A DNA stretch of 64,000 nt from Streptomyces xanthophaeus (GTDB lineage: Bacteria; Actinomycetota; Actinomycetes; Streptomycetales; Streptomycetaceae), in contig NZ_CP076543.1 of NCBI RefSeq assembly GCF_030440515.1, positions 124,001 through 188,000 on the forward strand, given 5' to 3'. A program made the translations under genes and the position numbers. The stretch's first letter is position 1. Each line of letters starts with the position of its first letter. The notes under the pieces were generated by a model that was given only the letters and a program-made list of their open reading frames with translations, had not been told where the DNA came from and did not search any database. Below are positions 28,939 to 37,511 of the stretch, piece after piece.

Positions 28939-30339
28939 ATGTCCCCGTCCGTCGTCATGCCCGCGCCGCCGCCCGGGGACGAGCGCAGGAAGCGCCGTCT
29001 CGCCCTGGTCGGCGGCTCGCTCGGCAATCTCGTCGAGTGGTACGACTGGTTCGTCTACGCGAGCTTCGCGATCTACTTCGCCGATTCCTTCTTCCCCGGC
29101 GACAACCCGACCACCCAGCTGATGAACACGGCGGGGATCTTCGCCGTCGGCTTCCTGATGCGGCCCGTCGGCGGGTGGATCCTGGGCCGTGCCGCCGACC
29201 GCCACGGGCGCAAGAGCGCGCTCACCCTCACCGTCACCATGATGTCGGTGGCCGCCCTGCTGATCGCCGTCGCCCCGACCTACGGCCAGGCCGGGTACTT
29301 CGGCGCCCTGGTGCTGCTGCTCGCCCGGCTGCTCCAGGGGATGAGCATCGGCGGCGAGTACGCGGCCAGTGCCACCTACCTGACGGAGGCGTCGGCCCGG
29401 AACCGGCGCGGGCTGGGCTCCTCCTTCCAGTACGTGTCCATGACCTGCGGCCAGCTGCTCGGACTGGGCATCCTGATCACCCTTCAGCACACCTTGACCA
29501 CCGCCCAGTTGCAGAGCTGGGGCTGGCGGCTCCCGTTCCTCCTCGGGGCGTTGTTCGCGGTGGTCGTCTTCTGGCTGCGGCGCCGCCTGCAGGAGACCGA
29601 CGCGTTCAAGGAGGAGTCGTCGGCGCCGGGCGAGGACGCCCACGACGACAGCACGCGGGGCACGCTGAAGGCCCTGTGGCAGTACCGGCGGCAGGCGGGG
29701 CTGGTCATGGCGCTCACCCTCGGCGGCACCGTGGCCTACTACACCTACACCACCTACCTCACCAAGTACCTGGTCGGCAGCGCGGGCATGGAGAAGACCA
29801 CCGCCACGCTCGTCAGCTTCACCGCGCTGACCCTCTTCGCCGTGCTGCAGCCCTTCGCCGGCATGCTGTCCGACCGGATCGGCCGCCGGCCCCTGCTGAT
29901 CACCTTTGCGGTGGGCTGCACCGTCGGCACGTACCCGATCATGACCGCGCTCGGGTCGGCGTCCTCGTACTGGTCCGCGCTCGGGCTGTCCCTGCTGGCC
30001 CTGGTCATCATCACCGGCTACACGTCCATCAACGCGGCGGTCAAGGCCGAGCTGTTCCCGACCCGGGTGCGCGCGCTGGGCGTGGCGCTGCCGTACGCGA
30101 TCGCCAACGCGCTGTTCGGCGGCACGGCGGAGTACGTGGCGCTCTGGTTCAAGAACAGTGGGCACGAGACCATGTTCTTCTGGTACGTCTCCGGATGCGC
30201 GCTGATCTCCCTCGTGACGTACGTACTCATGCCGGACACCCGCAATGCCGCGCTGAGCCGCGCCGAGGCCGAGGCCGAGGCCGGCGGCGAGAGCGAGCAG
30301 GATCGGCCGGCGGCGGCTCCCGCCGAGGCGGCGCGCTGA
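28939..30339 (+). CDS. Metabolite:H+ symporter (MHS family, MFS)
   Basis: The protein has 466 residues and 12 predicted membrane helices. The MHS signature is clear: GSLGNLVEWYDWFVYASFA, GGWILGRAADRHGRKSAL between helices 2 and 3, LLQGMSIGGEYAASATYL, and DRIGRRPLLI between helices 8 and 9. The family includes KgtP and the citrate, shikimate and proline/betaine carriers, so an organic acid is the likely substrate. The two-component system immediately downstream supports that reading. Confidence 0.9.
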   Translation: MSPSVVMPAPPPGDERRKRRLALVGGSLGNLVEWYDWFVYASFAIYFADSFFPGDNPTTQLMNTAGIFAVGFLMRPVGGWILGRAADRHGRKSALTLTVTMMSVAALLIAVAPTYGQAGYFGALVLLLARLLQGMSIGGEYAASATYLTEASARNRRGLGSSFQYVSMTCGQLLGLGILITLQHTLTTAQLQSWGWRLPFLLGALFAVVVFWLRRRLQETDAFKEESSAPGEDAHDDSTRGTLKALWQYRRQAGLVMALTLGGTVAYYTYTTYLTKYLVGSAGMEKTTATLVSFTALTLFAVLQPFAGMLSDRIGRRPLLITFAVGCTVGTYPIMTALGSASSYWSALGLSLLALVIITGYTSINAAVKAELFPTRVRALGVALPYAIANALFGGTAEYVALWFKNSGHETMFFWYVSGCALISLVTYVLMPDTRNAALSRAEAEAEAGGESEQDRPAAAPAEAAR

Positions 30340-30409
30340 TCCGGCCCCGTGGCCCGGTGCGCCGGCTCCCGTAAGCTGCTGCGCCGGGTCACGGGGATCC
30401 GGACACGGA

Positions 30410-30449
30410 GGCTCCGGTCATGGGGCCTCCGTCATCGGGGCTCCGGTCA
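30410..30449 (+). repeat. Three direct repeats upstream of the response regulator gene
   Basis: GGCTCCGGTCA (30410-30420), the variant GGCCTCCGTCA (30424-30434) and GGCTCCGGTCA again (30439-30449) occur at 14-15 base steps, ending 20 bases before the ATG at 30470. This is the sort of array an OmpR-type regulator binds, so autoregulation is possible. Confidence 0.4.
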
Positions 30450-30469
30450 CAGGTCGCGAGGGACTGTCT

Positions 30470-31225
30470 ATGCACGCGCTTCTCGTCGAGGACGACGATC
30501 GCATGGCCCAGGCCCTGGGCACGGCCCTCGCCCAGCGCGGGCACACCGTCCGCCGGGTCGGGCGGGCCCTGGACGCCTTGCGGCACGTCCACGAGGCCGG
30601 GTTCGTCCTGCTCGACCTGGGCCTTCCCGACCTCGACGGGCTGGAGCTGCTGCGGCGGCTGCGGACCGTGTGCGACGCGCCGCTGATCGTGGTGACCGCG
30701 CGCTGCGAGGAGCGCGACATCGTCCAGGGCCTGCGGGCGGGGGCCGACGACTACGTGGTCAAGCCGTTCCGGATGGCCGAGCTCATGGCCCGGATCGACT
30801 CCGTACGGCGCCGGACGGACCCGCACCCGGGCCGTCCGGACCCCGCACCGACCGGGTCGCGGCCGGTGCGCGCCGGCGATGTCGAGGTGGACCTCGCGGG
30901 CCGCACCGTCACGGTGGCGGGCGCCGTTGTACGCCTCACCCGACGCGAGTTCGACGTGCTCGCCTTCCTGGCCGCCCGCCCGGACGAGGTGCACTCCCGC
31001 GAGGTGATCCTGGACCGGATCTGGGGCGACGCCTTCCTCGCGGCCTCCCGCTCCCTGGACGTCCATGTGGCGGGCATCCGCGCCAAGACCGGCCGCTCCG
31101 GCCTCGTGCGTACGGTCCGGGGGTTCGGCTACCAGCTCGGCCTCCCCGCCCCCGTACCGGACCCGGCCGCCGGCCCGGACCCGGCCGCCGGCCCCGCCCC
31201 GGACGTGCGGGGCGGCGAGCGGTGA
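30470..31225 (+). CDS. OmpR-type response regulator (TctD-like)
   Basis: The protein has 251 residues. The receiver has the acidic pair (LLVEDDDRMA), phospho-acceptor Asp in VLLDLGLPDLDGLE, Thr in IVVTAR and Lys in DDYVVKPF. The winged helix has LTRREFDVLAFLAARPDEVH and SLDVHVAGIRAKTG, ending in the wing TVRGFGYQL. A Pro/Ala-rich tail repeats PDPAAG. ATG follows GAGGGA. Its stop overlaps the GTG of the kinase gene (GGTGAG), so the two are coupled. Confidence 0.93.
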   Translation: MHALLVEDDDRMAQALGTALAQRGHTVRRVGRALDALRHVHEAGFVLLDLGLPDLDGLELLRRLRTVCDAPLIVVTARCEERDIVQGLRAGADDYVVKPFRMAELMARIDSVRRRTDPHPGRPDPAPTGSRPVRAGDVEVDLAGRTVTVAGAVVRLTRREFDVLAFLAARPDEVHSREVILDRIWGDAFLAASRSLDVHVAGIRAKTGRSGLVRTVRGFGYQLGLPAPVPDPAAGPDPAAGPAPDVRGGER

Positions 31226-32670
31226 GACGCAGGCTGCTGGCGGTGCTGATGGTGCTCATGGGGGCGGCGGCGCTGCTGCTCTGCATCCCCCTGGCCGATG
31301 CCTACGCACGCGGACGCACCGAGCACCTGCTCCTGCAGCGGCGCTCGGAGGCCGTACGGTTCGCCGACCTCGCCGACCGGATGCGTACCGCCGCCGACCG
31401 GGCGGAGCTCTCGGCGGAGATCGGCCGCTACGCCCAGCTCTACGGAGCCGGGGTGGCCGTGGTCGATTCCGCGGGGGCGACGGTGGCCCGGGCCGGGACC
31501 GGACCGGCGGCCGAGACCGCCATGGACGCGGCCACGGACGCGGCCACCGACGCCGGTTCCGCCGCGGGCGGCGCCTCCGAAGGGGCGGAAGCCCGTCGCC
31601 GTGCCCTCACCGGCCGCTCGACCGACCGGCTGCCCACCCTGCGCCCGTGGGGACCGCGCACCGTCGTGCTGGCCGAACCTGTGGGCCGGGACGAGCGGGT
31701 GAGCGGGGCCGTCCTGATGGCCGTGCCCACCGAGGCCGCCCGCCGGGACGTGGCCGTCCGCTGGTCGCTCATCGCTGCCGGGGCGTTCGGCGCCTTCGCG
31801 GCAGCCGCCCTGGTCGCGGCCGGGATCACGCGCTGGCTGATGCGCCCGGTACTGGACCTGGACCGGGCGGTCGGGCGACTGACCGCCGGAAGCCTGCAGG
31901 CCCGGGCCGTGTCCGACACCGGCCCACCGGAGCTGCGCCGTCTGCGGCAGCACTTCAACACCATGGCGGAGGCGATGGCCGACTCCATCGGCCGCCAGCG
32001 CGACTTCGTCGCCGATGCCTCCCACCAGCTGCGCAATCCGCTGGCCACGCTGGTGCTGCAGCTGGAGAACGTCGAGCCGCACATCGCCCCCGGGCCGGGC
32101 CTGGCCGAGCACGGCCGGGCGCTGGACGAGGCGGAGCGCCTGGAGGAGCTGCTCGACGGCCTGCTGGCACTGGCCCGTGTGGAGTCGGGTACGGCGGAGC
32201 TGGGCGACGAGGACGTGTCGCGTGCGGTACGGGACCGGGTGACGGCCTGGACCCCGGTCTTCCAGGCCGCGGGAGTGGAACTCGTGGCCACCGGCCTCGC
32301 GCAGGGCCTGCGGGCGCGCGCCCTGCCCGACGCGGCGGGCCGGATCCTCGACGCGCTCCTCGACAACGCCGTGAAGTTCGTCCCGCGCGGCGGCCGCGTA
32401 GAGGTGCGCGCCACGCACGCGGCCGACGCGAGCGCCGTCGCCGTCGTACGGGTCGCGGACGACGGCCCGGGCGTACCGGAGGAGCAGCTGCCGCTGCTGC
32501 TGCGCCGCTTCGCGCGCTCCCCGGAGCACCAGAACGTGCCCGGCAGCGGCCTGGGACTGGCCATCGCCGACGAGATCGCCCGGATCAGCGGCGGCCGGCT
32601 CGACGTCCGCGGCAATGAGCCGCGCGGCCTGGTCGTGGAGCTCCGGCTGCCGTCCCCTCCCCCTGGGTGA
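31222..32670 (+). CDS. Sensor histidine kinase (TctE-like)
   Basis: The protein has 482 residues. Two membrane helices (residues ~4-25 and ~175-200) enclose an extracytoplasmic domain of ~150 residues that has a run of DAATDAATDAG repeats. A HAMP linker, HisKA box (FVADASHQLRNPLATLVLQL) and HATPase (LDNAVKFVPRGG, VADDGPGVPEEQ, GSGLGLAIADEIA) follow. It is the partner of the upstream regulator. The TctDE family senses tricarboxylates, and a TAXI binding protein gene ends only 4 bases away on the other strand. Confidence 0.93.
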   Translation: MRRRLLAVLMVLMGAAALLLCIPLADAYARGRTEHLLLQRRSEAVRFADLADRMRTAADRAELSAEIGRYAQLYGAGVAVVDSAGATVARAGTGPAAETAMDAATDAATDAGSAAGGASEGAEARRRALTGRSTDRLPTLRPWGPRTVVLAEPVGRDERVSGAVLMAVPTEAARRDVAVRWSLIAAGAFGAFAAAALVAAGITRWLMRPVLDLDRAVGRLTAGSLQARAVSDTGPPELRRLRQHFNTMAEAMADSIGRQRDFVADASHQLRNPLATLVLQLENVEPHIAPGPGLAEHGRALDEAERLEELLDGLLALARVESGTAELGDEDVSRAVRDRVTAWTPVFQAAGVELVATGLAQGLRARALPDAAGRILDALLDNAVKFVPRGGRVEVRATHAADASAVAVVRVADDGPGVPEEQLPLLLRRFARSPEHQNVPGSGLGLAIADEIARISGGRLDVRGNEPRGLVVELRLPSPPPG

Positions 32671-32674
32671 GGTC

Positions 32675-33682
32675 TCAGCCGTACACCGACCGGTAGTGGG
32701 CGACCGCGCCCGGGTGGAGCGGCACCTCGCCGGTCGAGATCGCGAAGCGGGGCTCCAGCCGGGCCCCCGCCGTCACCTCCCGCAGCAGCTCGCGCCACCG
32801 CTCGAACACCACCTGCAGCAGGACACGTACGGCGCCCTGCGGTACGTCGGCCCGGGCCAGGAGGTAGTTGCCGACCCCGATGGTTCCCACCGGCTCCGTC
32901 AGTCCGTACACGCCCGCCGGCAGCGTGACCGCCGTGTAGACGGGGCCGTGGCGCTCCCGCAGCGCGCCGACGTGGGCGTCGAGCGGCAGGAAACGCAGCG
33001 GCAGCTCGCGCGCCAGATCCGCCAGGGCCGGTGTGGGCACCCCTCCGGACCAGAACAGCGCGTCGACCGAGCCCTCGCGCAGGGCGTTCACCGAGGCGGC
33101 GAGGCCCAGCTGCCGCTCGTCCGCCGCTGACGGCGGTGCGGGTGCGGGTGCGCGGGCCGGTGCGGCTTCGGGTGCGCCGCTCAGCCCGGCCGCCCGCAGG
33201 ACCCGTTCCGCCACGACCTGCACCCCCGAGCCCGCCGCACCCGCCGCGACCGGACGGCCGGCGAGATCCCGCACCGAGCGCACCGGCCCGTCCGCCGGGA
33301 CGAGCAGGTGCGTGTAGTTCACGTAGACCCGAGCCAGGGCCGTCGCGGTGATCGGCCGGGGGAACGGCTCCCGCCCCAGCACCGCGTCCTCGGCCACGTC
33401 CGCCATGGCCAGGGCCAGGTCGACGGAGCCGTCGTCCAGCTTCCGCAGGTTGTCCACGCTGGCCGCGGTGCTCACCGGGACGATCTGGATCCGGCGGCCG
33501 CTCGCGGCCACGGCCTGCGCGAGGGCCTGCCCGAAAGCGTTGTACGGCCCGCCTTCGGGGCCCGTGGCGAGCCGTAGCCGCCGTACCGGCCCGGAATCCC
33601 CCGAGCAGCCGGCCGACACCGCGGCCAGGACCCCGAGGCCGAGGCCCATCAACCGCCGTCTGGTCACTTCTGCGCTGGTCAC
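32675..33682 (-). CDS. TAXI-family (TRAP-type) solute-binding lipoprotein
   Basis: The protein has 335 residues. The signal TRRRLMGLGLGVLAAVSAGC carries an RRR motif and a lipobox (VSAGC). The TAXI fold follows: LRLATGPEGGPYNAFGQALA, VSTAASVDNLRKLDDGSVD, LARVYVNYTHLLVPADGPV, SVNALREGSVDALFWSGGVP. No TRAP membrane subunits are nearby, so it may work as the extracytoplasmic sensor of the adjacent TctDE-like pair rather than in transport (inference). A Pro/Ala insert replaces part of one lobe. Confidence 0.85.
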   Translation of the reverse strand: MTSAEVTRRRLMGLGLGVLAAVSAGCSGDSGPVRRLRLATGPEGGPYNAFGQALAQAVAASGRRIQIVPVSTAASVDNLRKLDDGSVDLALAMADVAEDAVLGREPFPRPITATALARVYVNYTHLLVPADGPVRSVRDLAGRPVAAGAAGSGVQVVAERVLRAAGLSGAPEAAPARAPAPAPPSAADERQLGLAASVNALREGSVDALFWSGGVPTPALADLARELPLRFLPLDAHVGALRERHGPVYTAVTLPAGVYGLTEPVGTIGVGNYLLARADVPQGAVRVLLQVVFERWRELLREVTAGARLEPRFAISTGEVPLHPGAVAHYRSVYG

Positions 33683-33732
33683 GGCGGAAGCCTAGGCCGG
33701 ATGTCAAGCCACGGGATTTCGGGCCGTGACGC

Positions 33733-33780
33733 GTTCTTCCCCGTCCATTTCCCTGGAAGGGGGAATGGACGGGGAAGAAC
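33733..33780 (+). promoter_or_regulatory. 21-bp hairpin in the leader of the gene at 33792
   Basis: GTTCTTCCCCGTCCATTTCC (33733 on) pairs with GGAATGGACGGGGAAGAAC (to 33780) across a 6-base loop, with one G-T position in 21 pairs. It ends 11 bases before the ATG at 33792, so the ribosome-binding site GGAG sits at its foot. It could be an attenuator, an mRNA-stability hairpin or a trace of a small mobile element. Confidence 0.6.
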
Positions 33781-33791
33781 TGGAGAAACTC

Positions 33792-34118
33792 ATGCGTATC
33801 GCGACGATCATTGCCGCCGCCGCCGTCGCGGCAATCGCCAGCATCATCTACATCCGGCATCTCTCGAAAATCGGCTGCCGAGATCGATATATCCTCCCGA
33901 CATTTCTCAACCACGGCGTCGTTCCATTCTGGATCGAAATGTCCTACGGGTTCGTGCTGGGCGTGAGCATGGTCGTGCTCAACAATGTGCTGCCGCTATG
34001 GGCGGCTTTCGCCGTCTTCCTGGCAGCGGTGGTGCCCTCCGCGGAACTGACGCGCCACCGCCACAACCGCCGGGTCGCAAACCCCACCACCCCGGCCGCC
34101 GGGAAAGACACCCCGTAG
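33792..34118 (+). CDS. Small two-helix membrane protein
   Basis: The protein has 108 residues. Hydrophobic segments at residues ~3-20 (IATIIAAAAVAAIASIIYI) and ~52-82 (GFVLGVSMVVLNNVLPLWAA, FAVFLAAVV) flank a short loop with CRDRYILPTFLNHG. ATG at 33792 follows GGAG by 7 bases; an in-frame ATG 27 bases upstream would sit inside the hairpin. Codons such as AAA, TAT, TTT and CGA are unusually common for this window, which suggests recent acquisition. Function unknown. Confidence 0.6.
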   Translation: MRIATIIAAAAVAAIASIIYIRHLSKIGCRDRYILPTFLNHGVVPFWIEMSYGFVLGVSMVVLNNVLPLWAAFAVFLAAVVPSAELTRHRHNRRVANPTTPAAGKDTP

Positions 34119-34192
34119 GCCCGGCCCGGTGCCGCCACGCCACGAGAAGGCGAAGCCGGCAGCCGCGTGCGGGCGGGCGAAGCCGGCTGCCC

Positions 34193-34306
34193 GAGGTCGT
34201 CGAGGCCATCAAGGTGCGCTTCGAAGCGATGTACAGGGAGTTCACCGACCGCGACGGTGTGCTCGCGCTGCCGCACAACGCCCTGCCGGCGCACGGCCGC
34301 GCGTAG
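34193..34306 (+). pseudogene. C-terminal fragment, possibly of a SAM-dependent methyltransferase
   Basis: The reading frame EVVEAIKVRFEAMY, then REFTDRDGVLALPHNAL and PAHGRA, ends in TAG. It has the look of a conserved protein C-terminus of the methyltransferase type, but no matching body lies upstream. There is no start codon with a ribosome-binding site. Confidence 0.35.
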
Positions 34307-34387
34307 AGAAGTGTTCGATGTTCGTGACGGTGCGCATGTACCCCACGGAGCTTGCGGAGCCCACGCGTTACCGGGGAGCGACAACAA

Positions 34388-34564
34388 GTGACCGGGACCA
34401 GAGCGGTGTTCGGGAACCGGGCGGATTCCGGCGGCACCTTGAAAGCGGTCTTCCGGGCCTGGACGGTGGAATTCGAGTACTCCCCCATGGCCGAGCACGT
34501 GGAGGGCAGGCTCATCACCTGGACACTTTCCCCCGATGCCGATCCGCTGACCGGCGCCCAGTGA
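34388..34564 (+). CDS. Small hypothetical protein, 58 residues
   Basis: The GTG start follows GGGGAG by ~9 bases. The product (VTGTRAVFGNRADSGG to TWTLSPDADPLTGAQ) has no signal, membrane segment or known motif. The phrase KAVFRAWTVEFEYSPMAEHV looks like structured protein. It lies in an island of gene debris and may itself be a remnant. Confidence 0.4.
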   Translation: MTGTRAVFGNRADSGGTLKAVFRAWTVEFEYSPMAEHVEGRLITWTLSPDADPLTGAQ

Positions 34565-34872
34565 CGGCTCACCCGGGCGGCCGCGCACGTGGCGGGCGCG
34601 CGTCTTCGCCCTCGCCCCCCCGGTGACCTGGACCCTGACCTGCCCCCGGAGGCGGTCTCCACGGGCCTGTGGCTACCTGGTGCTCCCCGTACGCGGCGAC
34701 GCGCTGCCTGCTGCGCGTCGGCGGCGGTGTCGCCCTCGTCGGGGAGGGCCGCCTGCGCGAGCTCCCGCCGTCCTGAGGTCCCCTGCGACGGACGGCTCAC
34801 CTCGCGACCGGGGGCACGGGGACCTAGCCTGAGGGTGTTGCCCGGGGCCCTCGGACGGCAGGAGACCATGCC
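34565..34872. other. Degenerate non-coding stretch
   Basis: No complete gene is seen in these 308 bases. One frame gives RCLLRVGGGVALVGEGRLRE then LPPS and a stop (at ~34774), with conserved-looking sequence but no beginning, so it is probably another gene remnant. A TAGCCT hexamer at 34826-34831 may serve the serine hydrolase gene. Confidence 0.4.
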
Positions 34873-36147
34873 GTGAAGCCAACCCACCTCCGGCTGCGCC
34901 GGGCCTGCGCGGCCGCCGCCGCGACAGGAGTGCTCATCGCCCCGGCCGCCGCGGGCTCCGCGTCCGGGGCAGCCGGTCCCGGCCGGTCCGCTCCCGCCTC
35001 CGCGGCCGCCGCCACCCCAACCCCCACCCCTTCCTCTTCCTCTTCCCCTTCCCCGAACGCCGATACGGGCTTCACGCCCCTCACACCGGCCGTCGCAGCA
35101 CAACTCGACGCGGCCGTGCGCCGGGTCATGCGCGAGGCGCAGGTGCCGGGCGTGACGGTCGGGCTGTGGGCCCCCGGCAAGGGGAGCTACGTACGGTCCT
35201 TCGGTGTGGCGGACAAGGCGACCGGCGCGCCGATGGCTCCCGACCTCCACGTGCGCATCGGCAGTGAGACCAAGACGTTCACCGTCACCGCCCTCCTCCA
35301 GCTGGTCGACCAGGGGAAGGTGGGCCTGGACGACCACATCGGCGCCTACGTCACAGGAGTTCCGAACGGCGACCGCATCACCCTGCGGGAACTGGCGGGC
35401 ATGCGCAGCGGACTCTTCAACTACAGCATGGACGGGGACTTCATCAAGCAGCTCGAGGCCGATCCGGAAAAGTACGTCTCACCACAGCAGTTGCTCGACT
35501 ACTCCTTCAAGCACCCCGTGCAGTTCGAGCCGGGCGCGGAGTTCGACTACAGCAACACCAACCTGATCCTGCTCGGCCTGGTGGTGGAGAAGATCACCGG
35601 GCGGCCGCTCCACGAGGTCATCACCCAGGACGTCCTGGGACCGGCCGGGCTGCGCAGCACGGTCTTCCCGACGAGCCCGGCCCTGCCGGCGCCCTACGCA
35701 CACGGCTACACCGACCAGACGGCCTCGGGCAAGGTCGTGGACTCGACCCACTGGAATCCCTCCTGGGCCTGGGCCGCCGGAGAGATGGTCTCCGACCTCC
35801 AGGACCTCCGCAGCTGGGCCCGCACGCTCGCCACCGGCACGCTGTTGAAGCCGGCGACCCAGGCCGAGCGCCTGAAGACCACCCCGATGGACATTCCGGG
35901 TGCCGGCTACGGACTGGGCATCTTCGACGTCCAGGGCTGGATCGGCCACAACGGCTCGATCCCCGGGTACGAGGTCCTGCCCGTCTACCTGCCGTCGGCA
36001 CAGGCGACGATGGTCATCGTCCTGAACACCGACAGCCAGTACAAGGGCCAGGAGCCCAGCACGCTCTTCGGCGAGGCGGTCACGAGCATCGTCACCCCCG
36101 ATCACGTGTATCCCGGCCACAAACCGGTCGCGCCCAAGACCGGCTGA
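34873..36147 (+). CDS. Secreted serine hydrolase (class C beta-lactamase / DD-carboxypeptidase fold)
   Basis: The protein has 424 residues. A signal peptide (ACAAAAATGVLIAPAAAGSA) is followed by a Thr/Pro/Ser linker and the penicillin-binding fold: SETK at 131-134 (SxxK nucleophile and base), YSNTN (YxN) and GHNGSIPGY (HxG in place of KTG). This trio is typical of the S12/EstB/DD-peptidase group. Likely roles are D-Ala-D-Ala trimming or ester hydrolysis in the wall. The GTG at 34873 follows AGGAG; a closer ATG leads to an immediate stop. Confidence 0.88.
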   Translation: MKPTHLRLRRACAAAAATGVLIAPAAAGSASGAAGPGRSAPASAAAATPTPTPSSSSSPSPNADTGFTPLTPAVAAQLDAAVRRVMREAQVPGVTVGLWAPGKGSYVRSFGVADKATGAPMAPDLHVRIGSETKTFTVTALLQLVDQGKVGLDDHIGAYVTGVPNGDRITLRELAGMRSGLFNYSMDGDFIKQLEADPEKYVSPQQLLDYSFKHPVQFEPGAEFDYSNTNLILLGLVVEKITGRPLHEVITQDVLGPAGLRSTVFPTSPALPAPYAHGYTDQTASGKVVDSTHWNPSWAWAAGEMVSDLQDLRSWARTLATGTLLKPATQAERLKTTPMDIPGAGYGLGIFDVQGWIGHNGSIPGYEVLPVYLPSAQATMVIVLNTDSQYKGQEPSTLFGEAVTSIVTPDHVYPGHKPVAPKTG

Positions 36148-36189
36148 CGGCTGACGGCGACCGGCGACGACCTGAGGACAGGAGCAGCC

Positions 36190-37158
36190 GTGAGCGTGGT
36201 CATCGGTACGTGGAACCTGGAGAACCTGTGCCGCCCCCTGCCCCCGGGCGGCCCGCCCTCGAACCGCTGCGCCGCCCAGGACGAGGCCACCTACCAGGCG
36301 AAGCTGGAGGGTCTCGCGGCCACCATCGACCATCTCGCGCCCGATCTCCTCGGCGTCCAGGAAGTGGGCAGCCACGAGGCGCTGACCGATCTGGTCGACC
36401 GGCTCGGCGGCGACTGGCACATCGCCCTGTCGACGCACCCCGACCGCCGTGGCATCCGGGCGGGCTTCCTCAGCCCGCGGCCGCTCACCGTGGTCGAGGA
36501 CCGTACGGCCTTCCCGGACCACCTCCCGCCCGTCCGGGTCGAGGACGACGGGACCATGATCAGGAGGATGGGCCGCGGCGGCCTGGTCGTGCGCTGGAGT
36601 CCCGTGCCCGGCCACACCGTCGGGGTGGCCGTCTGCCACCTCAAGTCGAAACTGCTGACCTTCCCCGGCAACCGTCACAGCACGGACGACGAGGAACTGC
36701 GCGCCCGCTACGCCTCGTACGCCCTGTACCGCCGGGCCGCCGAGGCCGTCACCATGCGCTTCGTGGCCGACCGGCTCCTGCAGGGCGACGGCCGCACGCA
36801 CGAGGTGATCGTGATGGGTGACCTCAACGACGAGTTCAAGGCGGCCACCACGCAGATCCTGTACGGCCCGCCGGGCTCGCAGATCGGTACCGGAGGCTTC
36901 CAGGACACCGACCTCGGCGACCCGCGGCGGCTCTGGAACCTCGCGCCGCGCATCCTCGAACAGGGCGGCTTCTCCCGCGTCTTCGAGGGCCAGAAGGAGC
37001 TCATCGACCACATCCTGGTGAGCCAGGCGCTGCTGCCGCGGCTGGAGCGGGTCTTCACCGGCACGGAGAAGCTGCCGACGGTGGACGGCGCGCACCCGGC
37101 CGCGCCGCACGACAGCCCCTCCGACCATGCGCCGGTCCTCGCCGTACTCGACTACTGA
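36190..37158 (+). CDS. Endonuclease/exonuclease/phosphatase-family protein
   Basis: This is a protein of 322 residues with the EEP fold: GTWNLENLCRP (Asn), DLLGVQEVGS (catalytic Glu), VAVCHLKSK (His), VIVMGDLNDEF (Asp/Asn) and PSDHAPVLAVLDY (Asp-His pair). All metal and catalytic residues are present. There is no signal peptide, so it is cytoplasmic. The substrate could be DNA, a phosphoinositide-like or a nucleotide phosphoester. GTG start after ACAGGAG. Confidence 0.88.
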   Translation: MSVVIGTWNLENLCRPLPPGGPPSNRCAAQDEATYQAKLEGLAATIDHLAPDLLGVQEVGSHEALTDLVDRLGGDWHIALSTHPDRRGIRAGFLSPRPLTVVEDRTAFPDHLPPVRVEDDGTMIRRMGRGGLVVRWSPVPGHTVGVAVCHLKSKLLTFPGNRHSTDDEELRARYASYALYRRAAEAVTMRFVADRLLQGDGRTHEVIVMGDLNDEFKAATTQILYGPPGSQIGTGGFQDTDLGDPRRLWNLAPRILEQGGFSRVFEGQKELIDHILVSQALLPRLERVFTGTEKLPTVDGAHPAAPHDSPSDHAPVLAVLDY

Positions 37159-37511
37159 ACCGGGCTCCCTTTCCCGCGCTGTGCACCACCGGCCCGCCCG
37201 GCCCGGGCGAGCCGCTCGGAAAGCCCTTGTCCCGAGCAGAGGTTGATGGCCCATCACCGTCGAATCCCGGCCAGAATGGGCCGGAAGGAATTCCGGTCGG
37301 CCGACCGATTTCTCACCGGTGGCCGTTCCGGAAACACCCGGTAAAACACGGCCGACAGGCCGTCACCAGGGACGCATCGGCCCGTTCGGAAAGGTGCCCG
37401 GGTCAACTGTGTTGTCCGACAGATGAGTTACTACCCAGAAGACATGGAACGTCGCTCACAGTTCGGGTAGCTTTCCATCACGTCGCCGCCACACCCGGGG
37501 CACAGGGCCCC
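37159..37511. promoter_or_regulatory. Upstream region of the cyclodipeptide synthase operon
   Basis: These 353 bases between the EEP gene and the CDPS gene hold no convincing gene. The frame is open in phase with the CDPS back to 37227 but lacks homologous protein and ATG/GTG codons. A TGATGGCCCATCA palindrome (37244-37256) and a TAGCTT hexamer about 40 bases before the ATG are the only control-like features seen. Confidence 0.35.

Noticed and set aside
33765..33791. Earlier ATG for the membrane protein at 33792
   Set aside because: The codon is inside the hairpin and has unsuitable spacing from the purine-rich run.
34352..34387. Longer form of the small protein at 34388
   Set aside because: It would need a TTG start without a ribosome-binding site.
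37244..37256. Palindrome as operator of the CDPS operon
   Set aside because: It is short, ~255 bases from the start, and lacks a nearby promoter; kept only as a note.
37227..37511. N-terminal extension of the cyclodipeptide synthase by ~95 residues
   Set aside because: The frame is open, and Rv2275 does have an extension, but no ATG/GTG start or conserved sequence is present here; only a TTG could start it.
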